Below are positions 14,072 to 21,308 of a stretch of DNA of 49,504 nt, one piece after another (positions within the stretch are counted from its first letter, which is position 1; each line of letters starts with the position of its first letter). Origin of the DNA: a virus. Below the pieces are notes generated by a model that saw nothing but the letters and a program-made list of their open reading frames with translations, was not told the origin of the DNA and searched no databases. The DNA lies in the IMG/VR virus record IMGVR_UViG_3300048927_000175, positions 1 through 49,504 of that record; one strand, written 5' to 3'. The translations under genes were made by a program, and so were the position numbers.

Positions 14072-14250
14072 ACAACGTAATCCCCTTAAAGCGCTCTGAG
14101 CACAAACCTCTCAGAGATACACACTCAGCCATAGTGACTGCCCTGAAGATGATTCGTGAAGGCGGCCACAGTCAGCAGAGTATCGATCTGCTGTTAAGCG
14201 CCGCAGCCGACAACATCCATGACTACGTGGAGACACTCGAAGGGAGGTAA
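14068..14250 (+). CDS. Hypothetical helical protein (60 aa)
   Basis: Starts MNNVIPLKRSEHKPLRDTHS; a helix-rich small protein. Overlaps the previous gene by four bases and is followed after two bases by ninB. Function unknown. Confidence 0.6.
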   Translation: MNNVIPLKRSEHKPLRDTHSAIVTALKMIREGGHSQQSIDLLLSAAADNIHDYVETLEGR

Positions 14251-14252
14251 CA

Positions 14253-14687
14253 GTGGAGACGCAACGTTTTCTACTGAGAGACAGCAACATCCGACAGAAC
14301 TGCATCAGCGCCATCCAGCAACTCCCCGCCAATCCCGACAAACCTCTGCAGGTAACTATCCAGGAAGACACCAGAAGCCTTGCGCAAAACCGCATGCTTT
14401 GGGCCTGCCTGCATGACGTATCAAGCCAGGTTGTCTGGTACGGGAAGAAACTCGACTCTGAGAGCTGGAAACACATATTCAGCGCCAGCCTGAAAGGGCA
14501 GGAGACGGTGCCGGGTATCAATGGCGGATTTGTGGTGCTGGGCCAGTCAACAAGCAAAATGCGCGTCAGTGAGATGCGAGATTTAATCACACTCATCCAT
14601 GCCTTCGGTGCCGAGCAGAACGTCAGGTTTAGCGACGAGTCAGCACGCGCGGTTGAATGGGCGGGAAGATTCGGGAGTACACCATGA
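14253..14687 (+). CDS. ninB: NinB recombination mediator (Orf family)
   Basis: A 144-residue protein with the NinB pattern: VTIQEDTRSLAQNRMLWACL, VWYGKKLDSESWKHIFSASL, GFVVLGQSTSKMRVSEMRDL and VRFSDESARAVEW. In lambda NinB (Orf) binds single-stranded DNA and helps Red recombination in place of RecFOR. The start is GTG at 14253 with GGGAGG upstream. Overlaps the next gene by four bases. Confidence 0.92.
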   Translation: METQRFLLRDSNIRQNCISAIQQLPANPDKPLQVTIQEDTRSLAQNRMLWACLHDVSSQVVWYGKKLDSESWKHIFSASLKGQETVPGINGGFVVLGQSTSKMRVSEMRDLITLIHAFGAEQNVRFSDESARAVEWAGRFGSTP

Positions 14688-14980
14688 GTAAAATCAAAGC
14701 AGCATTGCTGGGAATTCTCTCAGACGGGAAATGGCATCAGACGTCAGAGCTGATAGGGCCGGTATGTAAGTCCTGCCGGACCAATCGGGCCAATGTGTCC
14801 AACACCCTCAGCACGCTCTGTGGCGGGCATCATGTTGTAAAAGAGCATATCACCGGCGCAAAACACAATTCATGCCGCTACAGGCTGGCAAACGAGCAGG
14901 CTGGATTTGGCGTCAGTCCGGTCATGGCAGATTTCAATCAGCTGTTGAGAGCTGCAAGGGGGCAACATGCGCCGCACTAA
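14684..14980 (+). CDS. Hypothetical winged-helix-like protein (98 aa)
   Basis: Starts MSKIKAALLGILSDGKWHQT; the pattern ILSDGKWHQTSEL...NVSNTLSTLCGGHHVVK resembles a winged helix in which a short wing follows the recognition helix. ATGA overlap with ninB sets the start. Regulatory role inferred only. Confidence 0.6.
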   Translation: MSKIKAALLGILSDGKWHQTSELIGPVCKSCRTNRANVSNTLSTLCGGHHVVKEHITGAKHNSCRYRLANEQAGFGVSPVMADFNQLLRAARGQHAPH

Positions 14981-15137
14981 ATCGCTCTGGGAGAGGATGG
15001 AGAATCACGCCGTCTACCACACCAAATCACGCCGCAAGAATCCAACCACAATCCCCGCAGCCAGCCAGGTCAGCACCTTCGATTATGTCGGCGGACTGGT
15101 GCAGGCCAAATGGAATCGACTGAGGAAGACACGATGA
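14967..15137 (+). CDS. ninE: NinE family protein (56 aa)
   Basis: Encodes MRRTKSLWERMENHAVYHTK, RRKNPTTIPAASQVSTFDYV and GGLVQAKWNRLRKTR. The order 'RRK-P-IP-...-Y-LV--KW-RLR' matches the end of lambda NinE as I recall it. AAGGGGG stands upstream of the ATG, which overlaps the end of the preceding gene by 14 bases. Function of NinE is unknown. Confidence 0.65.
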   Translation: MRRTKSLWERMENHAVYHTKSRRKNPTTIPAASQVSTFDYVGGLVQAKWNRLRKTR

Positions 15138-15493
15138 ATTACAGCGAAATGAGTGGTTACGAAATCAATAACCGAATCCACAATATCGTCGCCTGCGAAG
15201 GCAAATATGACCTGAAAGTGGAAGGGTACAAGGTTACATGGACTGAGAGGGAAACTGGTCGTGTTATCGAAACCCTCAGAAAGCAGTATGACAAAGAGTT
15301 TAAAAACTACTTGTCGTCATGGGCTGACGCCGGGCCGATTATCGAGAAAGAAAACATTAGCCTGACCTGCCACCAAAGTCGTGATGAGTGGGCCGCGATA
15401 TTTAACCGGCATTGCATGTCTGCAAATCAGAATCCGCTTCGTGCCGCAATGGAATGTTTCCTGATGAAAAAGGAGCGAGAAAATGCCGCGTGA
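15134..15493 (+). CDS. ninX: NinX-like protein (DUF2591)
   Basis: A 119-residue protein starting MNYSEMSGYEINNRIHNIVA. The MNYSEMSxxEIN head, the central SSWADAGPIIEKENISL and the closing NPLRAAMECFLMKKE match the layout of NinX/DUF2591 proteins of nin regions. The start overlaps the ninE stop (ATGA). Function unknown. Confidence 0.75.
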   Translation: MNYSEMSGYEINNRIHNIVACEGKYDLKVEGYKVTWTERETGRVIETLRKQYDKEFKNYLSSWADAGPIIEKENISLTCHQSRDEWAAIFNRHCMSANQNPLRAAMECFLMKKERENAA

Positions 15494-15761
15494 ACGCTGC
15501 TGCCGCTGTCACATAACACTCACCTCAGAAGACAAGTATCACTACTCCATTAGCTGCGAGCAGTGCGAATGCGATATCGAATGGGAGAACCATGAGCGAG
15601 ATAACCCAATCAAGTCAGCCTACTGGCGATGGAGAGCGGTGTGCTTCTGTTTGCGCTTTCTGTTCTGTAGCGCTGCCAGAGTCGGTGGTTTATTGCTGCA
15701 CAAGCTGCGAAATAAACCTGATGCAAGATCCCAATTACCGGATGTGCGGAGAGGTGAATAA
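15483..15761 (+). CDS. Zinc-ribbon protein overlapping ninF (92 aa)
   Basis: Starts MPRERCCRCHITLTSEDKYH, then SCEQCECDIEW: two CxxC knuckles in the first 35 residues. AAGGAG stands 8 bases before the ATG. From 15592 the same DNA also encodes NinF in another frame, so the second half (AVCFCLRFLFCSAARV onward) looks constrained by, or is a shadow of, ninF. Its stop overlaps the next start (TAATG), which argues that the whole frame is used. The N-terminal half is credible, the C-terminal half less so. Confidence 0.5.
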   Translation: MPRERCCRCHITLTSEDKYHYSISCEQCECDIEWENHERDNPIKSAYWRWRAVCFCLRFLFCSAARVGGLLLHKLRNKPDARSQLPDVRRGE

Positions 15762-15774
15762 TGCTGACCTTTAA
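15592..15774 (+). CDS. ninF: NinF family protein (60 aa)
   Basis: Starts MSEITQSSQPTGDGERCASV; contains CAFCSVALPESVVYCCTSCE and LMQDPNYRM. Lambda NinF, as I recall it, has the same CANC...CEHC finger followed by LMSDPNSSM. GGGAG is 5 bases upstream. It overlaps the zinc-ribbon gene by 170 bases in a different frame and the following gene by 14 bases. Confidence 0.7.
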   Translation: MSEITQSSQPTGDGERCASVCAFCSVALPESVVYCCTSCEINLMQDPNYRMCGEVNNADL

Positions 15775-16120
15775 ACACTTTTGCGATCGACCTACATGGG
15801 CCGTAGCAGCGGGCTATAGATTCAATTTTATCGACTGCCTGTCACAGGCAATGGTGAGAATGAATATCTGTAGTGGAATAAAAGATGTTCTGCTCGAAAT
15901 CCCCGACCTCGAATTGAGAGAGGCCTGGTATAAGCTGCCCGTCAGCTTGCTGGCGATTTGCATTGCAATAACGTGGCCTCTGACCTTCTGGATTTTCGGC
16001 ATTATCACTTACGTGCGCTGCATTCACGCTAAGAAAAAATATGCTGGAGTGAAGAGTGAAATCGTTTTGAATAATCTTCGCATATGGCTTCACCATTTCG
16101 ACAGGGGGTCTCATGGCTAA
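15761..16120 (+). CDS. Hypothetical membrane protein (119 aa)
   Basis: Starts MLTFKHFCDRPTWAVAAGYR, with a hydrophobic segment VSLLAICIAITWPLTFWIFG (about residues 62-81) followed by basic residues, so one or two membrane passes with a cytoplasmic tail. TAATG coupling to the gene before it, 8-base overlap with ninG. Function unknown. Confidence 0.6.
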   Translation: MLTFKHFCDRPTWAVAAGYRFNFIDCLSQAMVRMNICSGIKDVLLEIPDLELREAWYKLPVSLLAICIAITWPLTFWIFGIITYVRCIHAKKKYAGVKSEIVLNNLRIWLHHFDRGSHG

Positions 16121-16703
16121 AGGCACCAAGCCGAAGCCGCCTAAGCCGAAAACCTGTAAGCACTGCAAAACCAAATTCATCCCAGCCAGACCTCTCCAGT
16201 ACATCTGCACCCCATCCTGCGCATACCAATACCAGCAACGACAGAAAGAGAAGCAGCAGAAGGAAACTGACGCTGAAGCTCGTCGCGCCTGGAATAAGCG
16301 TAAATTAGACCTGAAGCCGCTAAAGCACTGGGAAGACTTAACCCAGCGAGCTGTTAACGACTACATCACAAAGGGAAGGGACAGGGATTTACCGTGCATA
16401 AGTTGCGGCACATGGGAGACGGTTCAGTGGGAAGCAGGGCATTACCGGTCACGAGGCGCGGCATCACATCTCCGCTACAACGAAGACAATCTGGCAAAAC
16501 AGTGTCATCGCTGCAACGTCCAGCTATCCGGCAATCAACAGCAGTACCGCATCAACCTAATCACCAGAATCGGCCTTCAGCGCGTTCTGGCGCTCGAATC
16601 AAACAACGAACCTCACCGATACACCAGAGAAGAGCTGGACGCGATACGAGCGCGTTACAGGGCGGCTCTGCGTGAACTGAATAAGCAAAGAGAGGCAGCA
16701 TGA
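16113..16703 (+). CDS. ninG: NinG (Rap) recombination protein
   Basis: A 196-residue protein with the NinG features: lysine/proline-rich head (KGTKPKPPKPKTCKHCKTKF), second CxPSC knuckle, and the C-terminal HNH-like core CISCGTWETVQWEAGHYRSR, NLAKQCHRCNVQLSGN. Lambda Rap is a structure-specific endonuclease that acts on recombination joints. Overlaps the HNH gene that follows by four bases. Confidence 0.92.
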   Translation: MAKGTKPKPPKPKTCKHCKTKFIPARPLQYICTPSCAYQYQQRQKEKQQKETDAEARRAWNKRKLDLKPLKHWEDLTQRAVNDYITKGRDRDLPCISCGTWETVQWEAGHYRSRGAASHLRYNEDNLAKQCHRCNVQLSGNQQQYRINLITRIGLQRVLALESNNEPHRYTREELDAIRARYRAALRELNKQREAA

Positions 16704-17119
16704 AGTTATCACCTAAACAGCGTGGCGTGTTGCGCCTCAAATTTGGCGGACGCTGCGCCTACTGTGGATGCGAACTACCTGAGAAGGGCTGGCATGCCGA
16801 CCACGTAGAGGCTGCATTGCGCAAATGGGAGTTTGGCCCACGCCGTCAGGATGGAACGCGCCGGGCGATAGCTACTGGCGACCACTGGCGTCCTGAGAAT
16901 GACGTAATGGAAAACCTTTTCCCCGCGTGCGCACCCTGCAACTTATTCAAAGCGACTTTCACCCTGGAAGGTTTCAGAGAGCAGATCGCAGAGCAGGCTG
17001 AGCGGGCAAGGCTGTATAGCGTCAATTTCCGTACTGCAGAGCGTTTCGGTCAGGTGAAGGTAACACCATCACCAATTGTGTTCTGGTTCGAAAAATATTT
17101 GCAGGAGCGTGCAGCATGA
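16700..17119 (+). CDS. HNH endonuclease
   Basis: A 139-residue protein with the HNH fold: CAYCGCELPEKGWHADHVEA (zinc knuckle and the H-DH motif) and NDVMENLFPACAPCNLFKAT (second CxxC and the N-helix). It lies inside the nin region directly after ninG, where recombination nucleases are found. It may process recombination intermediates or act as an HNH accessory for DNA metabolism. Coupled to both neighbours by ATGA overlaps. Confidence 0.85.
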   Translation: MKLSPKQRGVLRLKFGGRCAYCGCELPEKGWHADHVEAALRKWEFGPRRQDGTRRAIATGDHWRPENDVMENLFPACAPCNLFKATFTLEGFREQIAEQAERARLYSVNFRTAERFGQVKVTPSPIVFWFEKYLQERAA

Positions 17120-17241
17120 CCGAATACCTCAGAGAAAAGTGGCTCCGCCTTCGCATTCTCAAGATGCGCGGCATGTACGAGATCAACTACCGGATTATCC
17201 GGAACACGGCGAAGATGATGGGGGTTAAGCATGCGCATTGA
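17116..17241 (+). CDS. ylcG: YlcG-like small protein (41 aa)
   Basis: Encodes MTEYLREKWLRLRILKMRGM followed by YEINYRIIRNTAKMMGV and KHAH. The 'LR-KW-RLR-----G----DYRI-RN-AK' pattern matches the YlcG family of the DLP12 prophage and its relatives, which also lie just upstream of the late antiterminator. It overlaps both neighbouring genes. Function unknown. Confidence 0.7.
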   Translation: MTEYLREKWLRLRILKMRGMYEINYRIIRNTAKMMGVKHAH

Positions 17242-17854
17242 GCGTGACTATCAGCAAATCGTCAGGCTGTCAGGCGTCAGAACAGCATCTGACATGCGCC
17301 GGTTATTCGGCAATGGCTGGAAGACCATCAACGAATCGCAGCAGGCATGGATAAGGCATCTTCTGGGCGTATGGGGCGATCACCTGGGCGGAGAAGATTA
17401 CGACCGTGCAGAGGTTAACGTAATTGGCCGCCTGATGATGCGCTGTGAATGGAGTGAGCAGAAGGGCAAGCAGATAGAGAAAATCGTGTCACAGCTGCAT
17501 TGTGAAGGGCTGCGTGGTGAAGATTTATTCCGCAAGGCGCGTGACCTGCTTATCCCTCAGTCATCAACGGCAAACATCATCGCTCTCGCCAAAGAATCAG
17601 ATGATGCCGCCTTTGTTGAATCAGTCATGGTAAAGACATTCGGAAGGGATAACCCGCTTCGTAACGTAGCCAGATTACGATACTGCAAGCGCAAGAGCGT
17701 GCAAAATATCGGCTCATCCCTGATTTATTACTGCAGCATCTCACCGAAAGAGGCCCGCAACAGAATGGAATGGGCGATGGATATCATCGAAGGAGAAATG
17801 TTTTACGCAATTAAGCGAGAAATGGAGAAGGAGATTCCTAAAATCGCTGCGTGA
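17231..17854 (+). CDS. Candidate late-gene antiterminator (Q position)
   Basis: A 207-residue basic protein, last gene of the early right operon and directly upstream of the late leader with its terminators, the place of Q in all lambdoid phages. It shares no clear sequence with lambda Q or Q82. Its C-terminal half (NPLRNVARLRYCKRKSVQNI, then SPKEARNRMEWAMDIIEGEM) looks like a helix-turn-helix of sigma-region-4 type, which other Q families also have. The N-terminal half is helical (MRIERDYQQIVRLSGV). The role is inferred from position and shape. Confidence 0.55.
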   Translation: MRIERDYQQIVRLSGVRTASDMRRLFGNGWKTINESQQAWIRHLLGVWGDHLGGEDYDRAEVNVIGRLMMRCEWSEQKGKQIEKIVSQLHCEGLRGEDLFRKARDLLIPQSSTANIIALAKESDDAAFVESVMVKTFGRDNPLRNVARLRYCKRKSVQNIGSSLIYYCSISPKEARNRMEWAMDIIEGEMFYAIKREMEKEIPKIAA

Positions 17855-17981
17855 TCATACGGAATAGCACGAATTGCCAAAGACAAAGGGCATGCGACCT
17901 GGCACATTAACGGCATGATCGGGAAGTGAAGCGAACAGATCGCAGCTTTACCGGTCAGTTGCATAAATGTGGATGCCAAAG

Positions 17982-18017
17982 AGCCTCGCGACCTCACCAG
18001 TCGGCGGGGCTTTTTTA
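17982..18017 (+). terminator. Late leader terminator (tR'-like)
   Basis: AGCCTCGC/GCGGGGCT stem (one GU pair) with an inner GAC/GTC pairing, followed by six T. Likely the terminator passed by Q-modified polymerase. Confidence 0.75.
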
Positions 18018-18096
18018 TTTCTATCCTCGATAGGGGATAAGATTCACCGCATACCCTGTAGCGGATAAGTAACATCACTAAACTATTTCAAAGGTC

Positions 18097-18118
18097 AGCC
18101 ATAGAGCTGGCTTTTTTT
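18097..18118 (+). terminator. Second late leader terminator
   Basis: AGCCA/TGGCT stem with 6-base loop followed by seven T. Confidence 0.65.
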
Positions 18119-18266
18119 CGTTTCAGCGCCCAAGGATTTCCCTCTGAGTTCTTCCTGTGTCTTTTCACTCGGGTGCTTTTTATTCTCACAGCATGAAGCC
18201 GGAATATCCGGGCTACGCCGGAGACGGCCATGACAAATACACAAACAGTAGCCCGCGGGGTAGCTC

Positions 18267-18665
18267 ATGGGTGAAAGCAGCATAATCACAGGCGTGCTCG
18301 GCCTCTTATTTGGCGGCGGCGCAGTGGCAGTTCTCTGGAAACCATTAGCGGCCAGCCTTGTCTCTCTTGGCATAAGTAATCGCGCTGGCGGAGAGATAAT
18401 CTCCAATTACAAAGAGCAGGTGCAGTTGCTGAAAGAGAGCAACGCCATTCTCCGCGAAGAAAACGACGAATTGCGGGAGCGTCATGACCGTAACTTACGC
18501 CGTATATCAACCCTTGAGACTGACCTGAAGCTGATTAAAAACGCCCTGAGCATCCTCCTTGCGATGTCTGAGGCCAGTACCGCTGTCGGAAATGAGCGAT
18601 TCAGAACCGAGATAGACCGGCTGATTGCGAAAATGGAGACCCACAGCGATGACGAACAGCGCTAA
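18267..18665 (+). CDS. Membrane-anchored coiled-coil protein in lysis cassette (132 aa)
   Basis: Starts MGESSIITGVLGLLFGGGAV, one hydrophobic N-terminal segment (residues 6-37), then a long coiled coil (NYKEQVQLLKESNAILREEN onward) and an acidic end. First gene after the late leader, hence first late gene. It could be a holin partner or regulator; coiled-coil plus one membrane pass fits a pinholin or antiholin only loosely. No family assigned. Confidence 0.6.
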   Translation: MGESSIITGVLGLLFGGGAVAVLWKPLAASLVSLGISNRAGGEIISNYKEQVQLLKESNAILREENDELRERHDRNLRRISTLETDLKLIKNALSILLAMSEASTAVGNERFRTEIDRLIAKMETHSDDEQR

Positions 18666-18954
18666 AAATAATCACAAACGTAGCCTGATAGTCGGCTGCG
18701 TTCTCACCATGATGACACTCATCTGTATTGCAATGACCTGCCTGTTTGTTTACGTGACAAATGATGCAAACCGCCAGATTGAAAACATCCGCAATGATTA
18801 CCGCAAGGTTGCCGAGCGCCGCGATGCAAAGGTTGCCAGCCTGGCTAATCAGGTGGCATCCCTTCAGCAGCAGATGAGTTCATTACCAGATCGCACAGCC
18901 AACAAAACTGCCGCACAGGTCAAGCAGGTAGTGAAAGAGGATGAGGGCAAATGA
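18649..18954 (+). CDS. Membrane-anchored protein in lysis cassette (101 aa)
   Basis: Starts MTNSAKNNHKRSLIVGCVLT, with one membrane segment (residues 13-37, LIVGCVLTMMTLICIAMTCL) and a periplasmic or cytoplasmic coiled coil (VASLANQVASLQQQMSSL). The internal ATG at 18649 fits the overlap with the previous gene; the longer frame starts inside that gene. It ends four bases into the lysozyme gene. A holin or spanin-like role is possible, not demonstrated. Confidence 0.55.
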   Translation: MTNSAKNNHKRSLIVGCVLTMMTLICIAMTCLFVYVTNDANRQIENIRNDYRKVAERRDAKVASLANQVASLQQQMSSLPDRTANKTAAQVKQVVKEDEGK

Positions 18955-19424
18955 CAGACAGCAAAATCATCCCGATCCTTAATTACGAGGAAGGTTACCG
19001 CGAAAAGCCATATCTGGACTCGCGAGGATTTCCAACTGTTGCCGGTGGCATCCTCATCGGCCCACAAGGTGCGAGCATTTCAAACTATCAGTTCACTGTG
19101 CCGCGCGTGGTTGGCGACCTCTGGAAAGAGGTTCTTGTGCAGCAGAAGCTGAATGAGATGAATCAGCGCTCAATCATCAAGGCTGCATTAGACCAGTGCA
19201 ATCCACCTCGGCGCGACATCCTCATCAGTATGGCCTATCAAATGGGTGTTGATGGACTGGCTGGATTTAAGAACACGCTCGGCATGATCGCAAAGGGTGA
19301 TTTCAACTCTGCGGCCAGCGGCATGCTGAATAGCCTCTGGGCTAAACAGACGCCTAATCGCGCTAAGCGTCACGCTGATGTGATGCGCACCGGTACCTAC
19401 GATATCTACAAGGGCCTCATCTGA
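18951..19424 (+). CDS. Endolysin, T4-type lysozyme (GH24)
   Basis: A 157-residue lysozyme. The E14-x8-D23-x5-T29 triad (YEEGYREKPYLDSRGFPTVA) is the T4 lysozyme catalytic set, and the end (NRAKRHADVMRTGTYDI) is typical. It lacks a signal-anchor, so it should need a holin to cross the membrane. It cuts the peptidoglycan glycan strand. Overlaps its neighbours by four and one bases within the lysis cassette. Confidence 0.92.
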   Translation: MTDSKIIPILNYEEGYREKPYLDSRGFPTVAGGILIGPQGASISNYQFTVPRVVGDLWKEVLVQQKLNEMNQRSIIKAALDQCNPPRRDILISMAYQMGVDGLAGFKNTLGMIAKGDFNSAASGMLNSLWAKQTPNRAKRHADVMRTGTYDIYKGLI

Positions 19425-19678
19425 TGGACGCCTTAAGCATGCTGCGTGGTTCAAGTGGCAACATCTCACTAAGCCGTACTCAGGCCATTCTGGGCTTTCT
19501 GGTGTGTAGCGGCATCCTCATCTGGCAGGCTTACAAAGGCGAGTTGAGCGAAGCAATCTTTATCGCTTATTTCGGCTTCTCAACAGCCGGATACATCGGT
19601 GCGAAGAAAATCGCGTCAGACAAAGACCTGAGCGAACAGAAACTGGATGCAGGAATCGACCCGGGAGCTAAGCCATGA
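19424..19678 (+). CDS. Holin-like membrane protein (DUF2644-like)
   Basis: An 84-residue protein with two hydrophobic segments (TQAILGFLVCSGILIWQAYK, about 19-38; SEAIFIAYFGFSTAGYIGAK, about 42-61) and a charged C-terminus. The layout matches the DUF2644 family of phage membrane proteins found beside lysozymes. Best candidate for the holin of this cassette. The ATG overlaps the lysozyme stop. Confidence 0.65.
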   Translation: MDALSMLRGSSGNISLSRTQAILGFLVCSGILIWQAYKGELSEAIFIAYFGFSTAGYIGAKKIASDKDLSEQKLDAGIDPGAKP

Positions 19679-19944
19679 GCATTGAATTCATCCTCGGCAT
19701 TATCGGCGTCATTGCTGCTGCCATTATGACGGCATTTGGCATTGGCCACTCTAAAGGCAAGGCGAAAGCAGAAGCCTCCGCCACAGAGCGAGAAACCAAA
19801 GCAGCGATCGCGTCAGAGCAGGCAGTAGCTGCCCGCCAGACCGAATCAGCCAGAGAGGCATCCGATGTTCAAAACACTGTTACCCGCATGTCTGATGGTG
19901 ATGTTGATGACGAGTTGCGCAGAGAATGGATCAACAAGGGTTGA
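19675..19944 (+). CDS. Rz: Rz-like inner-membrane spanin
   Basis: An 89-residue protein with an N-terminal membrane anchor (EFILGIIGVIAAAIMTAFGI) and an alanine/glutamate-rich coiled periplasmic part. The outer-membrane spanin gene starts inside it in another frame, the classic Rz/Rz1 arrangement. The two link inner and outer membranes and fuse them at lysis. Short for an Rz, but the arrangement is convincing. Confidence 0.8.
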   Translation: MSIEFILGIIGVIAAAIMTAFGIGHSKGKAKAEASATERETKAAIASEQAVAARQTESAREASDVQNTVTRMSDGDVDDELRREWINKG

Positions 19945-20086
19945 GGTAGTCGATACTGCCTGCACCTGGGTGAAGCCCATTCTCGTTACCGAAGCCGACA
20001 TTATGACGATGGATGACCGTACCAAGCGAGCCATCCTAGCTCACAACAAGACTTGGGAAGCCAACTGTGGAACGGTGACCCAATGA
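19865..20086 (+). CDS. Rz1: Rz1-like outer-membrane spanin lipoprotein
   Basis: A 73-residue lipoprotein: MFKTLLPACLMVMLMTSCAE has a signal sequence and lipobox LMTSC with lipidated cysteine at 18. It begins within Rz in a shifted frame and extends past its end, i.e. overlapping rather than fully nested. It works with Rz in the last step of lysis. Mature part is short (about 55 residues). Confidence 0.82.
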   Translation: MFKTLLPACLMVMLMTSCAENGSTRVEVVDTACTWVKPILVTEADIMTMDDRTKRAILAHNKTWEANCGTVTQ

Positions 20087-20253
20087 GTGGGTACTCAATC
20101 TACAACATCCTCTCTGGTGCCTGCATAGGCGCATTGGTAATGACGTGGATAGGCTTCTGGATTCACCAGCGTCAGGAGAAGCGGCACCGCAACGAACTAA
20201 GTCGCATGCAGCAGCAGATCATCACCGAAGTGAAGAACAGCCTCAGAAAGTAG
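20083..20253 (+). CDS. Small membrane protein after the spanins (56 aa)
   Basis: Starts MSGYSIYNILSGACIGALVM: one membrane segment (about residues 8-28, ending GFWIH) and a highly basic tail (RQEKRHRNELSRMQQQI). The ATG overlaps the Rz1 stop. Possibly an extra lysis modulator; no family recognised. Confidence 0.6.
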   Translation: MSGYSIYNILSGACIGALVMTWIGFWIHQRQEKRHRNELSRMQQQIITEVKNSLRK

Positions 20254-20388
20254 TATGCATCCCGTAACGGCACATTAGCAGCAATGTGCCCTGTCGCTTT
20301 ATCGGTTGAACACTACCCCCAATCCGCGCAGTCGCATGCGCATCTCAACGAGAGCCTTTCAGTAAGCGAGCCTGAGAACAGCCGTTAT

Positions 20389-20400
20389 AGGTGGCGACCT
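20389..20400. other. Candidate cosN (cohesive-end site)
   Basis: AGGTGGCGACCT differs from the lambda 12-base cohesive end (GGGCGGCGACCT) at two positions and is followed, as in lambda, by a G-rich tract and TTTTC (GGGCGGCTTTTC at 20406-20417). Minus-strand CGTTTCTACC at 20444-20453 resembles a lambda R-type terminase site. It lies just after the lysis genes and upstream of the terminase, the lambda position. The gap 20254-20455 holds no gene; a GGCACATT/AATGTGCC hairpin is at 20269-20290. Confidence 0.5.
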
Positions 20401-20455
20401 CTCTCGGGCGGCTTTTCTGTGCGAACAGGCTCACTTTCTAAAAGGTAGAAACGCA

Positions 20456-20983
20456 ATGACATATCCAACAGTGATCGTTAACGGCGTATCCGTTCGTGTA
20501 GACAGCGAAGGGCGCTACAACCTGAATGACCTGCATTCGGCTGCAGTATTGAAAGGTGAGGCTACTGATAATCAGAGGCCAAGCCAGTTCATGCGAAGCA
20601 AGCAAGTGCGCAAGTTCGTTCAGACATTGAGCGCAGTGCAAAAATGCACGGCGGTGGATACTGTGAATGGCGGTGCCAATCATGGTGTATGGGGGATGGA
20701 ACTGGTAGCTATACGGTATGCAGCATGGCTAAGCCCTGAGTTCGAAATACGCGTATATGAAACCTTCCGCGAAGCTGTTCTGACTGGCATCAGCCACATG
20801 AACCAGCTCAACCGCCTTGACCTGCTGATCGCAACTGAGACTGAACAAGTAAGCGGATGCGCGCGAACCATGAATAAATGGGGCCGTGGCGGCCGCAAGG
20901 CGCTGCTCAACAATGCCCGCAAGCGCATTATCGAGCAGATGGATCCTGATATGGTTTCGCTCATGGAAGATAAGGCGGCATAG
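20456..20983 (+). CDS. KilA-N domain protein (175 aa)
   Basis: The KilA-N fold is visible: VIVNGVSVRVDSEGRYNLND (strand pair and 'YNLNDLH'), QRPSQFMRSKQVRKFVQTLS (helices) and GVWGMELVAIRYAAWLSPEF, the signature where 'AxxYAxWLSPEF' closes the domain. The last 60 residues are a basic helical tail. KilA-N proteins are DNA-binding phage regulators or antirepressors. It is the first gene after the cos candidate, in the late operon. Confidence 0.88.
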   Translation: MTYPTVIVNGVSVRVDSEGRYNLNDLHSAAVLKGEATDNQRPSQFMRSKQVRKFVQTLSAVQKCTAVDTVNGGANHGVWGMELVAIRYAAWLSPEFEIRVYETFREAVLTGISHMNQLNRLDLLIATETEQVSGCARTMNKWGRGGRKALLNNARKRIIEQMDPDMVSLMEDKAA

Positions 20984-21058
20984 CCAACGCAAAACTGCGT
21001 CGGCAGAGAGCCACTTTCACAACGGCTCTTACATAATCTATCCGACAAGGGATAACGG

Positions 21059-21172
21059 TTAGCCACGCTGTGAAGCGTTGCGAATCCGGAACCACAAATC
21101 AGCAAGAAAAATCAAATCGCCAAAGAAATCTACCGCAATCCGAGCGACATCAATATAGCTCTGAAAATCCAT
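21059..21172 (-). CDS. Counter-oriented small membrane-like peptide (37 aa)
   Basis: Minus-strand frame encoding MDFQSYIDVARIAVDFFGDL followed by IFLADLWFRIRNAS and QRG. ACAGGAGATTATT places an ideal ribosome site before the ATG. A hydrophobic, slightly amphipathic middle and a basic end give it the look of small type I toxins, but there is no match to a known one. It opposes the late operon. The gap 20984-21308 holds nothing else I can support. Confidence 0.45.
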   Translation of the reverse strand: MDFQSYIDVARIAVDFFGDLIFLADLWFRIRNASQRG

Positions 21173-21308
21173 AATAATCTCCTGTTAGCACGACAGCATC
21201 CGAAGTGGTGGCTGTTCTTTTGTGAGGGTTAATCCCCTAATAGTGATGAATTTAGAGTTCATTCCTGTGCTAACTGGTTTGGTTCCAGGTGAATTAGTGG
21301 AGTAGAGA

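Larger units (their letters stand above)
17855..18266 (+). promoter_or_regulatory. Late leader region (presumed pR' and terminators)
   Basis: This 412-bp gap separates the Q-position gene from the lysis genes and carries two rightward terminators. A late promoter is expected here; a possible extended -10 TGCATAAAT lies at 17960-17968 without a convincing -35, so the exact promoter is uncertain. No protein gene seen. Confidence 0.45.
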
